From assembly GCA_934654515.1 (NCBI GenBank), contig CAKUGA010000066.1:1-5631 (forward strand): a stretch of 5,631 nucleotides of DNA, read 5' to 3'. This DNA is from an uncultured Collinsella sp. Lineage in GTDB: Bacteria; Actinomycetota; Coriobacteriia; Coriobacteriales; Coriobacteriaceae. The notes beneath the pieces are model-generated. The model saw only the letters and a list, made by a program, of their open reading frames with translations. It did no database searches and was not told where the DNA came from. This document shows positions 1 through 5,631 of this stretch, piece after piece (the first letter of the stretch is position 1; the number at the start of each line of letters is the position of its first letter). The position numbers were made by a program, and so were the translations under genes.

Positions 1-2
1 CG

Positions 3-9
3 AAGGGGG
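3..9 (+). promoter_or_regulatory. Ribosome binding site of the GH5-like gene
   Basis: AAGGGGG is a partial match to AAGGAGG. It ends 5 bases before ATG 15 but only 2 bases before GTG 12, which favours the ATG as start. It sits at the window edge, so upstream context is missing. Confidence 0.45.
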
Positions 10-14
10 CAGTG

Positions 15-1076
15 ATGGAGAGGATACTCGGCGTTAATCTCTCTGGCTGGTTTATTCCCGAGCCTTGGGTGACCCCGTCGCTGTACGCGGCGACCGGTGC
101 ATCCAACGCGGCCGAGCTACAGGAGGCCATGGGTACCGCCGCCTATAACGAGCGCATGCGCCGCCATTACGAGACGTTTGTGAGCGAGGACGATTTTCGC
201 CGCATGGCGCAGATCGGTCTCAATGCCGTGCGTCTGCCGGTGCCCTGGTATGCCTTTGGCTCACAGGAGTCCGATGCCTCCTACATATCGGTTGTCGATT
301 ACATCGACCGCGCGATTGAGTGGGCTGCCAAGTACGACATCCGCGTGCTGCTCGATCTGGCAACTGTGCCCGGTGGCCAGGGCGATTCCAACGATTCACC
401 CACCACGCCGGAGGCTGTCGCCGAGTGGCATTCGTCCACCAACGGCCGTCATGTCGCACTCGACGTGCTTGAGCGCTTGGCCGATCGCTATGGCGAGGCC
501 GAGAGCCTGCTGGGCATTGAGCTGCTGGACACGCCGCAGATGAGCGTTCGCAAGAGCCTCTTCACCATGACGGATGGCATTCCCGCTCACTACCTGCGCA
601 ATTTCTATCGCGATGCCTACGAGCTCGTCCGTTCGTATATGCCCGAGGATAAGATCGTCGTCTTCTCGTCGTCGGGGCATCCCAGCGAGTGGAAGCATTT
701 TATGCGCGGCGCCAAGTACAAGAACGTCTACATGGACCTTCACCTGTACCATTACCGCGACGAGTATGCGCTCGACATCACGAGCCCCCGCGGGCTGACG
801 ACGGCGATTTCGCGTAACAAGCGCGAGCTTAAAGAAGCGATTTCGACAGGGTTCCCCGTGCTGGTGGGCGAATGGTCGGGTGCGGCGATCTTTGCCAACT
901 CGTCGGTTACGCCCGAGGGCCGCAATGCCTACGAGCGCGTGTTTATCGCCAACCAGCTGGCTTCGTTTGCGCCGGCTGCCGGTTGGTTCTTCCAAACGTG
1001 GAAGACCGAGAAGCGCATTGCAGCATGGGACGCCCGCGCGGCGCTCGGTACGCTCGAGCGCGGCATGATTGAATAG
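15..1076 (+). CDS. GH5-like (exo-beta-1,3-glucanase-type) protein, probable inactive or altered enzyme
   Basis: The 353-residue protein resembles glycoside hydrolase family 5 (cellulase fold, PF00150 type), closest in motif style to exo-beta-1,3-glucanases. Seen, numbering from the ATG at 15: GVNLSGW at 6-12 followed by EPWVTPSLY (strand 1), NAVRLPVPW near 70-78 with the family Arg at 73, HLYHY near 243-247, VGEWSG near 284-289 with nucleophile Glu286, and GWFFQTWKTE near 323-332. Family members normally carry Asn-Glu-Pro after strand 4, the Glu being the acid/base; here the motif reads IELLDTP (168-174), so Asp172-Thr173 replace Asn-Glu. The strand-3 His is Ala116 and the strand-8 Trp is Gln327. 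No signal peptide or membrane segment is seen, so it is probably cytoplasmic. An in-frame GTG lies at 12, but the G-rich Shine-Dalgarno at 3-9 is better spaced for ATG 15. The frame stays open to the left edge, so a longer start cannot be excluded. rsmI follows after 6 bases, suggesting co-transcription. Fold assignment is fairly sure; substrate and activity are unknown. Confidence 0.85.
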   Translation: MERILGVNLSGWFIPEPWVTPSLYAATGASNAAELQEAMGTAAYNERMRRHYETFVSEDDFRRMAQIGLNAVRLPVPWYAFGSQESDASYISVVDYIDRAIEWAAKYDIRVLLDLATVPGGQGDSNDSPTTPEAVAEWHSSTNGRHVALDVLERLADRYGEAESLLGIELLDTPQMSVRKSLFTMTDGIPAHYLRNFYRDAYELVRSYMPEDKIVVFSSSGHPSEWKHFMRGAKYKNVYMDLHLYHYRDEYALDITSPRGLTTAISRNKRELKEAISTGFPVLVGEWSGAAIFANSSVTPEGRNAYERVFIANQLASFAPAAGWFFQTWKTEKRIAAWDARAALGTLERGMIE

Positions 1077-1082
1077 GTTGAT

Positions 1083-1961
1083 ATGACGCAAAACAGCGCC
1101 CATACGGGCAAACTCTATGTGGTCGGCACGCCCATCGGCAACCTGGGTGACCTGTCCCCGCGCGTTGGCGAGGCCTTTGCCGCCGCCGATGCCATCTGCT
1201 GCGAGGACACACGCGTGACGTCAAAGCTGCTGATGCACCTGGGCATTTCCAAGCCGCTTGTCCGTTGCGACGAGAATGTGATCGCCAGCCGCGCCACCGG
1301 CCTGGTCGACCGTCTGCTGGCGGGGGAGACCCTCGCCTTTGCCTCGGACGCCGGCATGCCGAGCGTGTCCGATCCCGGCCAGGCGCTGGTCGAGGCGGCG
1401 CGTGAGGCCGATGTGCCCGTCGAAGTTATTCCCGGGCCCTCTGCTTGCGTCACGGCGCTTGTTTCGTCCGGCATTCCCTGCGAGCATTTTTTCTTCGAGG
1501 GCTTTTTGGGCCGAAAGCACGGCGACCGTGTGCGCCGTTTGCAGCGCCTTGCCGTGGTGCCCGGCGCACTCATCTTCTACGAGTCTCCACATCGCATCGT
1601 GGCGACGCTCGAGGCCGTGGCGAAGGTCTTTCCCCAGCGTGAGGTTGCCGTCTGCCGCGAACTCACCAAGCTGCACGAGGAGGTCTTGCGCGGGCCCGCT
1701 GACCAGCTTGCCGAGGAGCTGCGTGCTCGCGGCGAGGTAAAGGGCGAGATTGCGCTGGTCATCGCGCCGCCGAGCGAGGATGAGGAGGCCGGCATCGCGC
1801 CGGTTGGCGCTGCGGTAGCGGATCCCGACGAGGCCCTGCGCGAGGATATCCGCACCGCGCTCGAGGAGGGGGAGCCCGCCTCTGCAGTGGCCAAGCGCCT
1901 GTCTCAGAAGTATTCGCGCCGCAAGCGCGATGTCTATGCCATGGTGCTCGATATGCAATAG
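1083..1961 (+). CDS. rsmI: 16S rRNA (cytidine(1402)-2'-O)-methyltransferase RsmI
   Basis: RsmI uses S-adenosylmethionine to methylate the 2'-O of C1402 in 16S rRNA, in the P-site part of the decoding centre; RsmH adds the N4 methyl at the same base. The 292 residues match the usual length. The tetrapyrrole-methylase-like (SAM/TP methylase) fold is marked by LYVVGTPIGNLGDLSPR (11-27), CCEDTR (39-44), SDAGMPSVSDPG (88-99), VIPGPSA (115-121), FEGFLGRK (138-145), FYESPHRI (165-172) and HEEVLRG (198-204). A small C-terminal helical domain (about 248-292, with SRRKRDVY) is the RsmI helix-turn-helix-like tail. The ATG at 1083 lies 6 bases after the preceding stop, with only a weak AGG (1075-1077) as Shine-Dalgarno, so translation may depend on coupling to the upstream gene. 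All diagnostic motifs are intact and nothing suggests loss of function. Confidence 0.97.
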   Translation: MTQNSAHTGKLYVVGTPIGNLGDLSPRVGEAFAAADAICCEDTRVTSKLLMHLGISKPLVRCDENVIASRATGLVDRLLAGETLAFASDAGMPSVSDPGQALVEAAREADVPVEVIPGPSACVTALVSSGIPCEHFFFEGFLGRKHGDRVRRLQRLAVVPGALIFYESPHRIVATLEAVAKVFPQREVAVCRELTKLHEEVLRGPADQLAEELRARGEVKGEIALVIAPPSEDEEAGIAPVGAAVADPDEALREDIRTALEEGEPASAVAKRLSQKYSRRKRDVYAMVLDMQ

Positions 1962-1985
1962 ATGGAGGATATCCAGCCCTTGCGC

Positions 1986-1991
1986 TAGAAT
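1986..1991 (+). promoter_or_regulatory. Candidate -10 box of a metG promoter
   Basis: TAGAAT matches TATAAT at 5 of 6 positions in the 69-base gap between rsmI and metG. With a 17-base spacer the -35 region would be TGGAGG (1963-1968), only 3 of 6 matches to TTGACA. The predicted start, near 1998, gives a leader of about 33 bases, too short for a T-box riboswitch, so no tRNA-sensing leader is present. Readthrough from rsmI is also possible, because no terminator is seen in the gap. Confidence 0.4.
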
Positions 1992-2016
1992 CATCCCCTG
2001 TATGCAACGTTTTTCT

Positions 2017-2021
2017 GGAGG
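2017..2021 (+). promoter_or_regulatory. Ribosome binding site of metG
   Basis: GGAGG lies 9 bases before the ATG at 2031, a good Shine-Dalgarno that fixes the metG start. Confidence 0.8.
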
Positions 2022-2030
2022 ACAAACCCC

Positions 2031-3632
2031 ATGGATCAAAGCAAGCCTTCGTTCTTTATCACGACGCCCATCTACTACGTCAACGCCGATCCGCACCTGG
2101 GCACGGCTTATTCCACCATCATCGCCGACGTTCAGGCTCGCTATCGCCGCTCCGCCGGCTATAACGTTAAGTTCCTGACTGGCATGGACGAGCACGGCGA
2201 GAAGGTCGCCGAGGCCGCTGCCAAGCACAACATGACGCCGCAGGAGTGGACCGACAGCCAGGCTCCGCACTTCAAGGAGCTTTGGAGCAAGCTCGAGATC
2301 TCCAACGACGACTTCATTCGCACCACCGAGCCGCGCCAGCATCACGCCGTGCAGTATCTGTGGGAGCGCATGAAGGAGTCCGGCTACCTGTATAAGGGCA
2401 GCTATGACGGCTGGTACTGCGTGCCCGACGAGACCTACTTTACCGATACGCAGGTCCAGAAGGGTGACGAAGAGTACGGTAGCGTCGGCCAGCACCTGTG
2501 CCCCGATTGCCACCGTCCGCTCGAGCGCGTGCAGGAGGAGTCCTACTTCTTTAAGCTCTCCGCCTTCCAGGACAAGCTGCTCAAGCTCTATGACGAGCAC
2601 CCCGACTTTGTTGAGCCTGCGTTCCGTATGAACGAGGTGCGCAGCTTTGTCGAGGGCGGCCTCAACGACCTTTCCGTGAGCCGTACGAGCTTTGACTGGG
2701 GCATTCAGGTCCCGTTTGACGAAGGCCACGTGACCTACGTGTGGTTCGATGCGCTGCTCAACTATATGACTGCCGTCGGCTACGGTGTCGACACCGACGA
2801 GGCCCGTGCCGAGCTGGCCTATCGCTGGCCCGCGCAGTTCCATATTGTGGGTAAGGACATCATTCGCTTCCACTGCGTCATTTGGCCCGCCATGCTCATG
2901 GCCATCGGCGAGGCCCTGCCCGAGCACGTCTTTGCCCACGGCTTCCTGACCGTGCGCAATGCCGAGACCGGCAAGGCCGAGAAGATGTCCAAGAGCCGCG
3001 GTAACGCCATCGCTCCGCAGGATGTTATCGACATGCTGGGTGTCGAGGGCTATCGCTACTACTTCATGACCGACGTCGTCCCCGGCACCGACGGCGCCAT
3101 CAGCTTCGAGCGCATGGAGCAGGTCTACAACGCCGACCTGGCCAACAGCTGGGGCAATCTTATCTCGCGCTCGCTCAACATGAGCGGCAAGTACTTTGAC
3201 GGTTGCGCGCCCGCCAAGCCTGCATCGTTCGATGCGTTCGACAACCCGCTGGCAAAGATTGCCGACGGTTTGGTCGAGCGCTACATGGCCAAGATGGACG
3301 TGCTCGATTACGGTGGAGCCAAGGATGAGGTCATGGAACTCATCCATGCTGCTAACCACTACATCGAGGACTCCGAGCCCTGGGCGCTTGCCAAGGACGA
3401 GGCTAAGGCCGACGAGCTGGCATTTGTGATCTACAACCTGCTCGAGGCCATCCGCATCGCCGCTCACCTGCTGATGCCGCTCATGCCCCAGACCTCTGCC
3501 GAGGCCCTGCGCCGCCTGTCCTGTGAGGGCGAGGCCGCGAGCGACGACCTCAAGGGCATTTGCGCTTGGGGTCTGCTTGCTGGTGGTCAGCCCGTCGAGA
3601 AGGGCGAGCCGCTGTTCCCGCGTCTGGGCTAA
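2031..3632 (+). CDS. metG: Methionyl-tRNA synthetase (MetRS)
   Basis: This class I aminoacyl-tRNA synthetase charges tRNA-Met with methionine using ATP, for both initiation and elongation. The Rossmann catalytic domain opens with TTPIYYVNADPHLGT, where HLGT (22-25) is the HIGH motif. FLTGMDEHG (48-56), HIVGKDIIRFH (271-281) and the KMSKS loop (318-322) follow. The connective insert has a zinc-knuckle region: YCVPD (129-133) and CPDC (157-160), then EESYFFKLS. The first pair is Cys130-x-x-Asp133 instead of the common Cys-x-x-Cys. The anticodon-binding helical domain starts near NSWGNLISRSLN (372-383) and the protein ends at PLFPRLG. At 533 residues it lacks the C-terminal Trbp111-like tRNA-binding/dimerisation domain present in B. 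subtilis MetRS (664 residues), and is close in length to mycobacterial MetRS. The start is fixed by the Shine-Dalgarno at 2017-2021 and the end is followed by an intrinsic terminator. Confidence 0.98.
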   Translation: MDQSKPSFFITTPIYYVNADPHLGTAYSTIIADVQARYRRSAGYNVKFLTGMDEHGEKVAEAAAKHNMTPQEWTDSQAPHFKELWSKLEISNDDFIRTTEPRQHHAVQYLWERMKESGYLYKGSYDGWYCVPDETYFTDTQVQKGDEEYGSVGQHLCPDCHRPLERVQEESYFFKLSAFQDKLLKLYDEHPDFVEPAFRMNEVRSFVEGGLNDLSVSRTSFDWGIQVPFDEGHVTYVWFDALLNYMTAVGYGVDTDEARAELAYRWPAQFHIVGKDIIRFHCVIWPAMLMAIGEALPEHVFAHGFLTVRNAETGKAEKMSKSRGNAIAPQDVIDMLGVEGYRYYFMTDVVPGTDGAISFERMEQVYNADLANSWGNLISRSLNMSGKYFDGCAPAKPASFDAFDNPLAKIADGLVERYMAKMDVLDYGGAKDEVMELIHAANHYIEDSEPWALAKDEAKADELAFVIYNLLEAIRIAAHLLMPLMPQTSAEALRRLSCEGEAASDDLKGICAWGLLAGGQPVEKGEPLFPRLG

Positions 3633-3675
3633 GACGTCGCGCGAGTGCCATATCGGCAATTTGCTGTGTAACGGT

Positions 3676-3713
3676 AAGGGCATGGCCGCAACGGTCCATG
3701 CCCTTTTACTTTA
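3676..3713 (+). terminator. Intrinsic terminator downstream of metG
   Basis: AAGGGCATGG (3676-3685) pairs perfectly with CCATGCCCTT (3696-3705), a 10-bp stem. The 10-base loop can extend the helix by CCG/CGG with one bulged T. The stem is followed by a T-rich tail, TTTTACTTTA (3704-3713). It lies 43 bases after the metG stop and should separate the metG transcript from rsmA-tatD. The stem is nearly symmetrical, but the opposite strand has a much weaker T-run. Confidence 0.88.
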
Positions 3714-3731
3714 CGATGCAGCCACCATGTT

Positions 3732-3738
3732 AAGGAGG
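3732..3738 (+). promoter_or_regulatory. Ribosome binding site of rsmA
   Basis: AAGGAGG is a perfect Shine-Dalgarno core 5 bases before the ATG at 3744, and it settles that start. I could not identify a convincing promoter between the terminator and this site. Confidence 0.85.
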
Positions 3739-3743
3739 CAACC

Positions 3744-4604
3744 ATGACAACTTCGCCTTTGGCAAACCCCACGGCAACTAGGGAGCTGCTAGAGGAGTTT
3801 GGCCTTGCGACCAAGCATCGCCTGGGCCAAAACTTCCTGATCGACAACCATGTGATCGAACGTATCTGTGAGCTCGCTGAGCTTGCGGGCGATGAGCGCG
3901 TGCTCGAGGTCGGCCCGGGTTGCGGCACGCTGACGTTGGCCCTGCTGCAGGAGGCGGCGTGCGTTACGTCGATTGAGGCCGATCCTGAGCTTGAGCCGGT
4001 GCTCGATGCCCACGCCGCCGACTATGCCAACTTCCGCTTTATCATGGGCGATGCGCTCAAGGTGACGCCGGAGCAGATTGAGCAGGCCGCCGGTGGTGAA
4101 CCCACGGTGTTTGTCGCGAATCTGCCCTATAACGTGGCGGCGACGATCATCCTTCAGTTCTTCCAGACGATGCCCGCGCTTAAGCGCGCTGTCGTCATGG
4201 TGCAAAAGGAAGTTGCAGATCGTATTGCCGCAGTGCCGGGCAACAAGACCTATGGCGGCTACACGGCAAAGCTCGGCCTGTATGCGCAGGTGACGGGGCG
4301 CTTTGAGGTGCCGCCGCGCTGCTTTATGCCGGCGCCGCATGTGGACTCGGCCGTGGTACGCATCGACCGTGTCGACGGCGTGGTGCCCGAGGGGCTCGAT
4401 CGCGAGTTCGTGGCCCGCGTGATCGACGCCGCATTTGCCCAGCGTCGCAAGACCATCCGCAACTCCATGAGCGCCAACGGCTTTGCCAAGGACGTGCTCG
4501 ATGCTGCCTTTGAGGCTTGCGGTATTGCACCCACCACGCGCGCCGAGACGCTCGACGTCGCCGCCTTTGTCCGCTTGGCTCAGGAGCTTTCCCATGACGC
4601 TTAA
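3744..4604 (+). CDS. rsmA: 16S rRNA (adenine(1518)-N6/adenine(1519)-N6)-dimethyltransferase RsmA (KsgA)
   Basis: RsmA transfers four methyl groups from S-adenosylmethionine to A1518 and A1519 in helix 45 of 16S rRNA, a late 30S maturation and quality-control step; in many bacteria its loss gives kasugamycin resistance. At 286 residues it has the usual length. Seen: HRLGQNFL (25-32), the KsgA/Dim1 N-terminal signature; SAM motif I VLEVGPGCGTLT (53-64); the acidic ribose-binding Glu78 in SIEAD; GDAL (102-105); the catalytic motif NLPY (126-129); MVQKEVADR (152-160); PPRCFMPAPHVDSAV (190-204) and FAQRRKTIRNSM (231-242). All catalytic elements are intact. The C-terminal codons overlap the start of the tatD-family gene by 11 bases, so the two are almost certainly one transcript. 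The terminator upstream implies a separate promoter or partial readthrough from metG. Confidence 0.98.
   Translation: MTTSPLANPTATRELLEEFGLATKHRLGQNFLIDNHVIERICELAELAGDERVLEVGPGCGTLTLALLQEAACVTSIEADPELEPVLDAHAADYANFRFIMGDALKVTPEQIEQAAGGEPTVFVANLPYNVAATIILQFFQTMPALKRAVVMVQKEVADRIAAVPGNKTYGGYTAKLGLYAQVTGRFEVPPRCFMPAPHVDSAVVRIDRVDGVVPEGLDREFVARVIDAAFAQRRKTIRNSMSANGFAKDVLDAAFEACGIAPTTRAETLDVAAFVRLAQELSHDA
4582..4586 (+). promoter_or_regulatory. Ribosome binding site of the TatD-family gene, inside rsmA
   Basis: AGGAG lies within the last codons of rsmA, 7 bases before the ATG at 4594. It decides the start of the next gene against the longer in-frame opening at 4483, which would overlap rsmA by over 120 bases. 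Confidence 0.7.
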
Positions 4605-5511
4605 TGTCGAACGCGTGACGTTTACCAAGAAAAAGAAAACGATTGCTTGCCCGGTGCCGCTGGCGCCGCTTGCCGATACGCATACGCACCTGCTTTCATT
4701 TTGGGGCAAGGAGGTACCCGAGACGCTCGTGCGTGCCAAGGCCGCAGGCATTGACCTGTTGGTGACGATCTTCGATCCCATCGCCGATAAGCGCAGCGTG
4801 ACGGACTATAGCGACTGGCTGACGCGCGAGATTCTGCCGATGCAGGATATCCCGCAGATCAAGTATCTCGCCGGTGTGCACCCGTATGGCGCCCCGGACT
4901 ATACCGACGATATCCATGCACAGGTTGTTGCCGCGCTCGACGACCCCTTATGCGTCGGTATTGGCGAGATCGGCCTGGACTACCACATGGACTATGACGA
5001 TGATGTTGCGCCGGCGCCTCACGGCGTGCAGGTCGACTGCATGGCGCGCCAGCTCGAGCTTGCCGTGCGCCGCAACGTGCCGGTAGAGCTGCATCTGCGC
5101 CATGAGGACACGGACCAGGAGCGCACTTCGCACGTGGACGCGTACAACGTGCTGCGCGAGGTGGGTGTGCCTCAAGCGGGCTGCGTGCTGCACTGCTTTG
5201 GCGAGGACCGCGCCACGATGGAGCGCTTCGTGGATTTGGGTTGCTACATCGCCTATGGCGGTGCGGCGACCTTCAAACGTAACGATGACGTGCGCGAGGC
5301 ATTCGCGGCAACCCCGCTCGATCGAATTTTGTTCGAGACGGATTGCCCGTACATGGCTCCAGAGCCTATCCGCGGTCTTGAGTGCGAGCCCGCAATGATT
5401 TCCATTACGGCAAACGCGCTGGTCAACGACCGCGTCGATCGTACCGGCGAGAATGCCGAAGCAATCGCGCAAGCCGCTTGGGAAAATGCCTGCAAACTTT
5501 TTCAAAAATAG
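4594..5511 (+). CDS. TatD-family metal-dependent hydrolase (putative deoxyribonuclease)
   Basis: The TatD family (amidohydrolase-like TIM barrel) contains metal-dependent nucleases; E. coli TatD is a 3'-5' exonuclease and bacterial relatives are linked to DNA repair or to D-aminoacyl-tRNA deacylation. All expected metal ligands are seen: the HxH pair His30 and His32 in ADTHTH, Glu125 in GIGEIGLDY, His167 in VELHLRH, His200 in VLHCFGE, and Asp250 in FETDCPYMAPEP. GVHPYGA (94-100) is also typical. At 305 residues it is longer than the usual 255-265. The extra length is a basic N-terminal leader of about 26 residues with TKKKKT (11-16) and an enlarged region around 66-88. The start at 4594 is chosen from the Shine-Dalgarno and because protein before it has no family similarity. 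It overlaps rsmA by 11 bases, suggesting translational coupling. No terminator follows before the tRNA promoter. The exact substrate cannot be read from sequence, so no firm symbol is given; tatD would be the generic one. Confidence 0.93.
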   Translation: MTLNVERVTFTKKKKTIACPVPLAPLADTHTHLLSFWGKEVPETLVRAKAAGIDLLVTIFDPIADKRSVTDYSDWLTREILPMQDIPQIKYLAGVHPYGAPDYTDDIHAQVVAALDDPLCVGIGEIGLDYHMDYDDDVAPAPHGVQVDCMARQLELAVRRNVPVELHLRHEDTDQERTSHVDAYNVLREVGVPQAGCVLHCFGEDRATMERFVDLGCYIAYGGAATFKRNDDVREAFAATPLDRILFETDCPYMAPEPIRGLECEPAMISITANALVNDRVDRTGENAEAIAQAAWENACKLFQK

Positions 5512-5514
5512 TTC

Positions 5515-5543
5515 TTGCGTTCGCGCTGGCGCTCCGTTATTCT
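5515..5543 (+). promoter_or_regulatory. Probable promoter of the tRNA-Leu gene
   Basis: TTGCGT (5515-5520) and TATTCT (5538-5543) are separated by exactly 17 bases. Transcription would begin near 5550, a few bases before the mature tRNA 5' end at 5555. The -35 box starts 4 bases after the upstream stop codon. The hexamers match consensus at 3 and 4 of 6 positions, but spacing and placement are right. Confidence 0.6.
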
Positions 5544-5554
5544 AATTCCTGCAC

Positions 5555-5631
5555 GCGGGCGTGGCGGAATTGGCAGACGCGTACGGTTCAGGTCCGTATG
5601 GGGGCAACCCCATGAAGGTTCAAGTCCTTTC
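5555..5631 (+). tRNA. tRNA-Leu, anticodon CAG (3' end beyond the window)
   Basis: Folding by eye gives the 5' acceptor strand GCGGGCG (5555-5561), a 3-bp D stem GCG/CGC (5564-5566 with 5578-5580) with GG in the loop, anticodon stem TACGG/CCGTA (5582-5586 with 5594-5598) around TTCAGGT, a long type II variable arm with GGGG-GCAA-CCCC (5600-5611), and T arm GAAGG-TTCAAGT-CCTTT (5614-5630). The anticodon CAG (5589-5591) reads the Leu codon CUG, which is heavily used in these genes. The long variable arm is characteristic of Leu/Ser/Tyr tRNAs. Only the first base of the 3' acceptor strand (C5631, pairing with G5561) is inside the window, so the gene is cut by the edge, not degenerate. Confidence 0.95.

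Noticed and set aside
396..1103. A 235-codon antisense open frame over the GH5-like gene
   Set aside because: It is codon-aligned opposite the GH5-like gene, and its product resembles the low-complexity shadow typical of GC-rich DNA.
1962..2030. A T-box or SAM riboswitch leader for metG
   Set aside because: The gap is only 69 bases, with no specifier-loop or T-box sequence, no SAM-I-like helices and no terminator.
1221..3683. An 820-codon open frame on the - strand across rsmI and metG
   Set aside because: Its codons lie exactly opposite the sense codons of rsmI and metG, which share one frame. A stop there needs a sense TTA, CTA or TCA, rare Leu/Ser codons at this GC content. The translated product has no recognisable motif, while the + strand encodes complete known enzymes.
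4483..4593. N-terminal extension of the TatD-family protein to the upstream ATG
   Set aside because: It would overlap rsmA by over 120 bases, the extra residues are a Pro/Arg/Leu-rich shadow of rsmA, and a good Shine-Dalgarno precedes ATG 4594.
3789..4781. A 330-codon antisense open frame over rsmA and the start of the TatD-family gene
   Set aside because: Same explanation: it is codon-aligned with rsmA on the opposite strand, has no family motif, and runs through two well-supported + strand genes.
5523..5532. GCGC-TG-GCGC inverted repeat after the TatD stop as a terminator
   Set aside because: The 4-bp arms with a 2-base loop cannot form a stable hairpin, no T-run follows, and the sequence is the spacer between the tRNA promoter boxes.
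5382..5615. A 77-codon + strand open frame running from the TatD-family gene into the tRNA
   Set aside because: It overlaps the TatD C-terminus out of frame and reads through the tRNA-Leu gene, with no Shine-Dalgarno or family similarity.

Overview
The window is a GC-rich stretch (roughly 60% GC by eye) from a bacterial chromosome, with dense coding on the + strand only. Protein character and base composition best suggest a Coriobacteriia-type actinomycete such as Collinsella or a close relative. This is inference from recall of the families, not from a database search. The MetRS has no C-terminal Trbp111-like domain.

Layout, left to right: (1) a GH5-like (exo-beta-1,3-glucanase-like) protein whose active-site positions look eroded; (2) after a 6-base gap, rsmI, the 16S rRNA C1402 2'-O-methyltransferase; (3) after a 69-base gap with a candidate promoter and a strong Shine-Dalgarno, metG, methionyl-tRNA synthetase; (4) a 111-base gap holding a clear intrinsic terminator for metG; (5) rsmA (ksgA), the 16S rRNA A1518/A1519 dimethyltransferase, behind a near-perfect Shine-Dalgarno; (6) a TatD-family metal-dependent hydrolase that overlaps the end of rsmA by 11 bases and so is translationally coupled to it; (7) a tRNA-Leu(CAG) gene with its own promoter, cut by the right edge before its 3' acceptor strand.

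The core (rsmI, metG, rsmA, tatD) is a translation and ribosome-maturation neighbourhood known from Firmicutes. In Bacillus subtilis yabC(rsmI), metS, yabD(tatD), yabE, rnmV and ksgA lie close together. Here rnmV and yabE are absent, and tatD follows rsmA instead of preceding it. Two rRNA methyltransferases that finish the 30S decoding region, a tRNA synthetase and a tRNA gene make functional sense together. The GH5-like gene is the outsider.

I saw no CRISPR array, insertion sequence, phage gene or other obvious novel system. The most unusual point is the GH5-like protein: it keeps the fold signature and the nucleophile Glu but lacks the expected acid/base Glu and three other conserved active-site residues. 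Very long antisense open frames occur but are explained by codon use in the sense genes.
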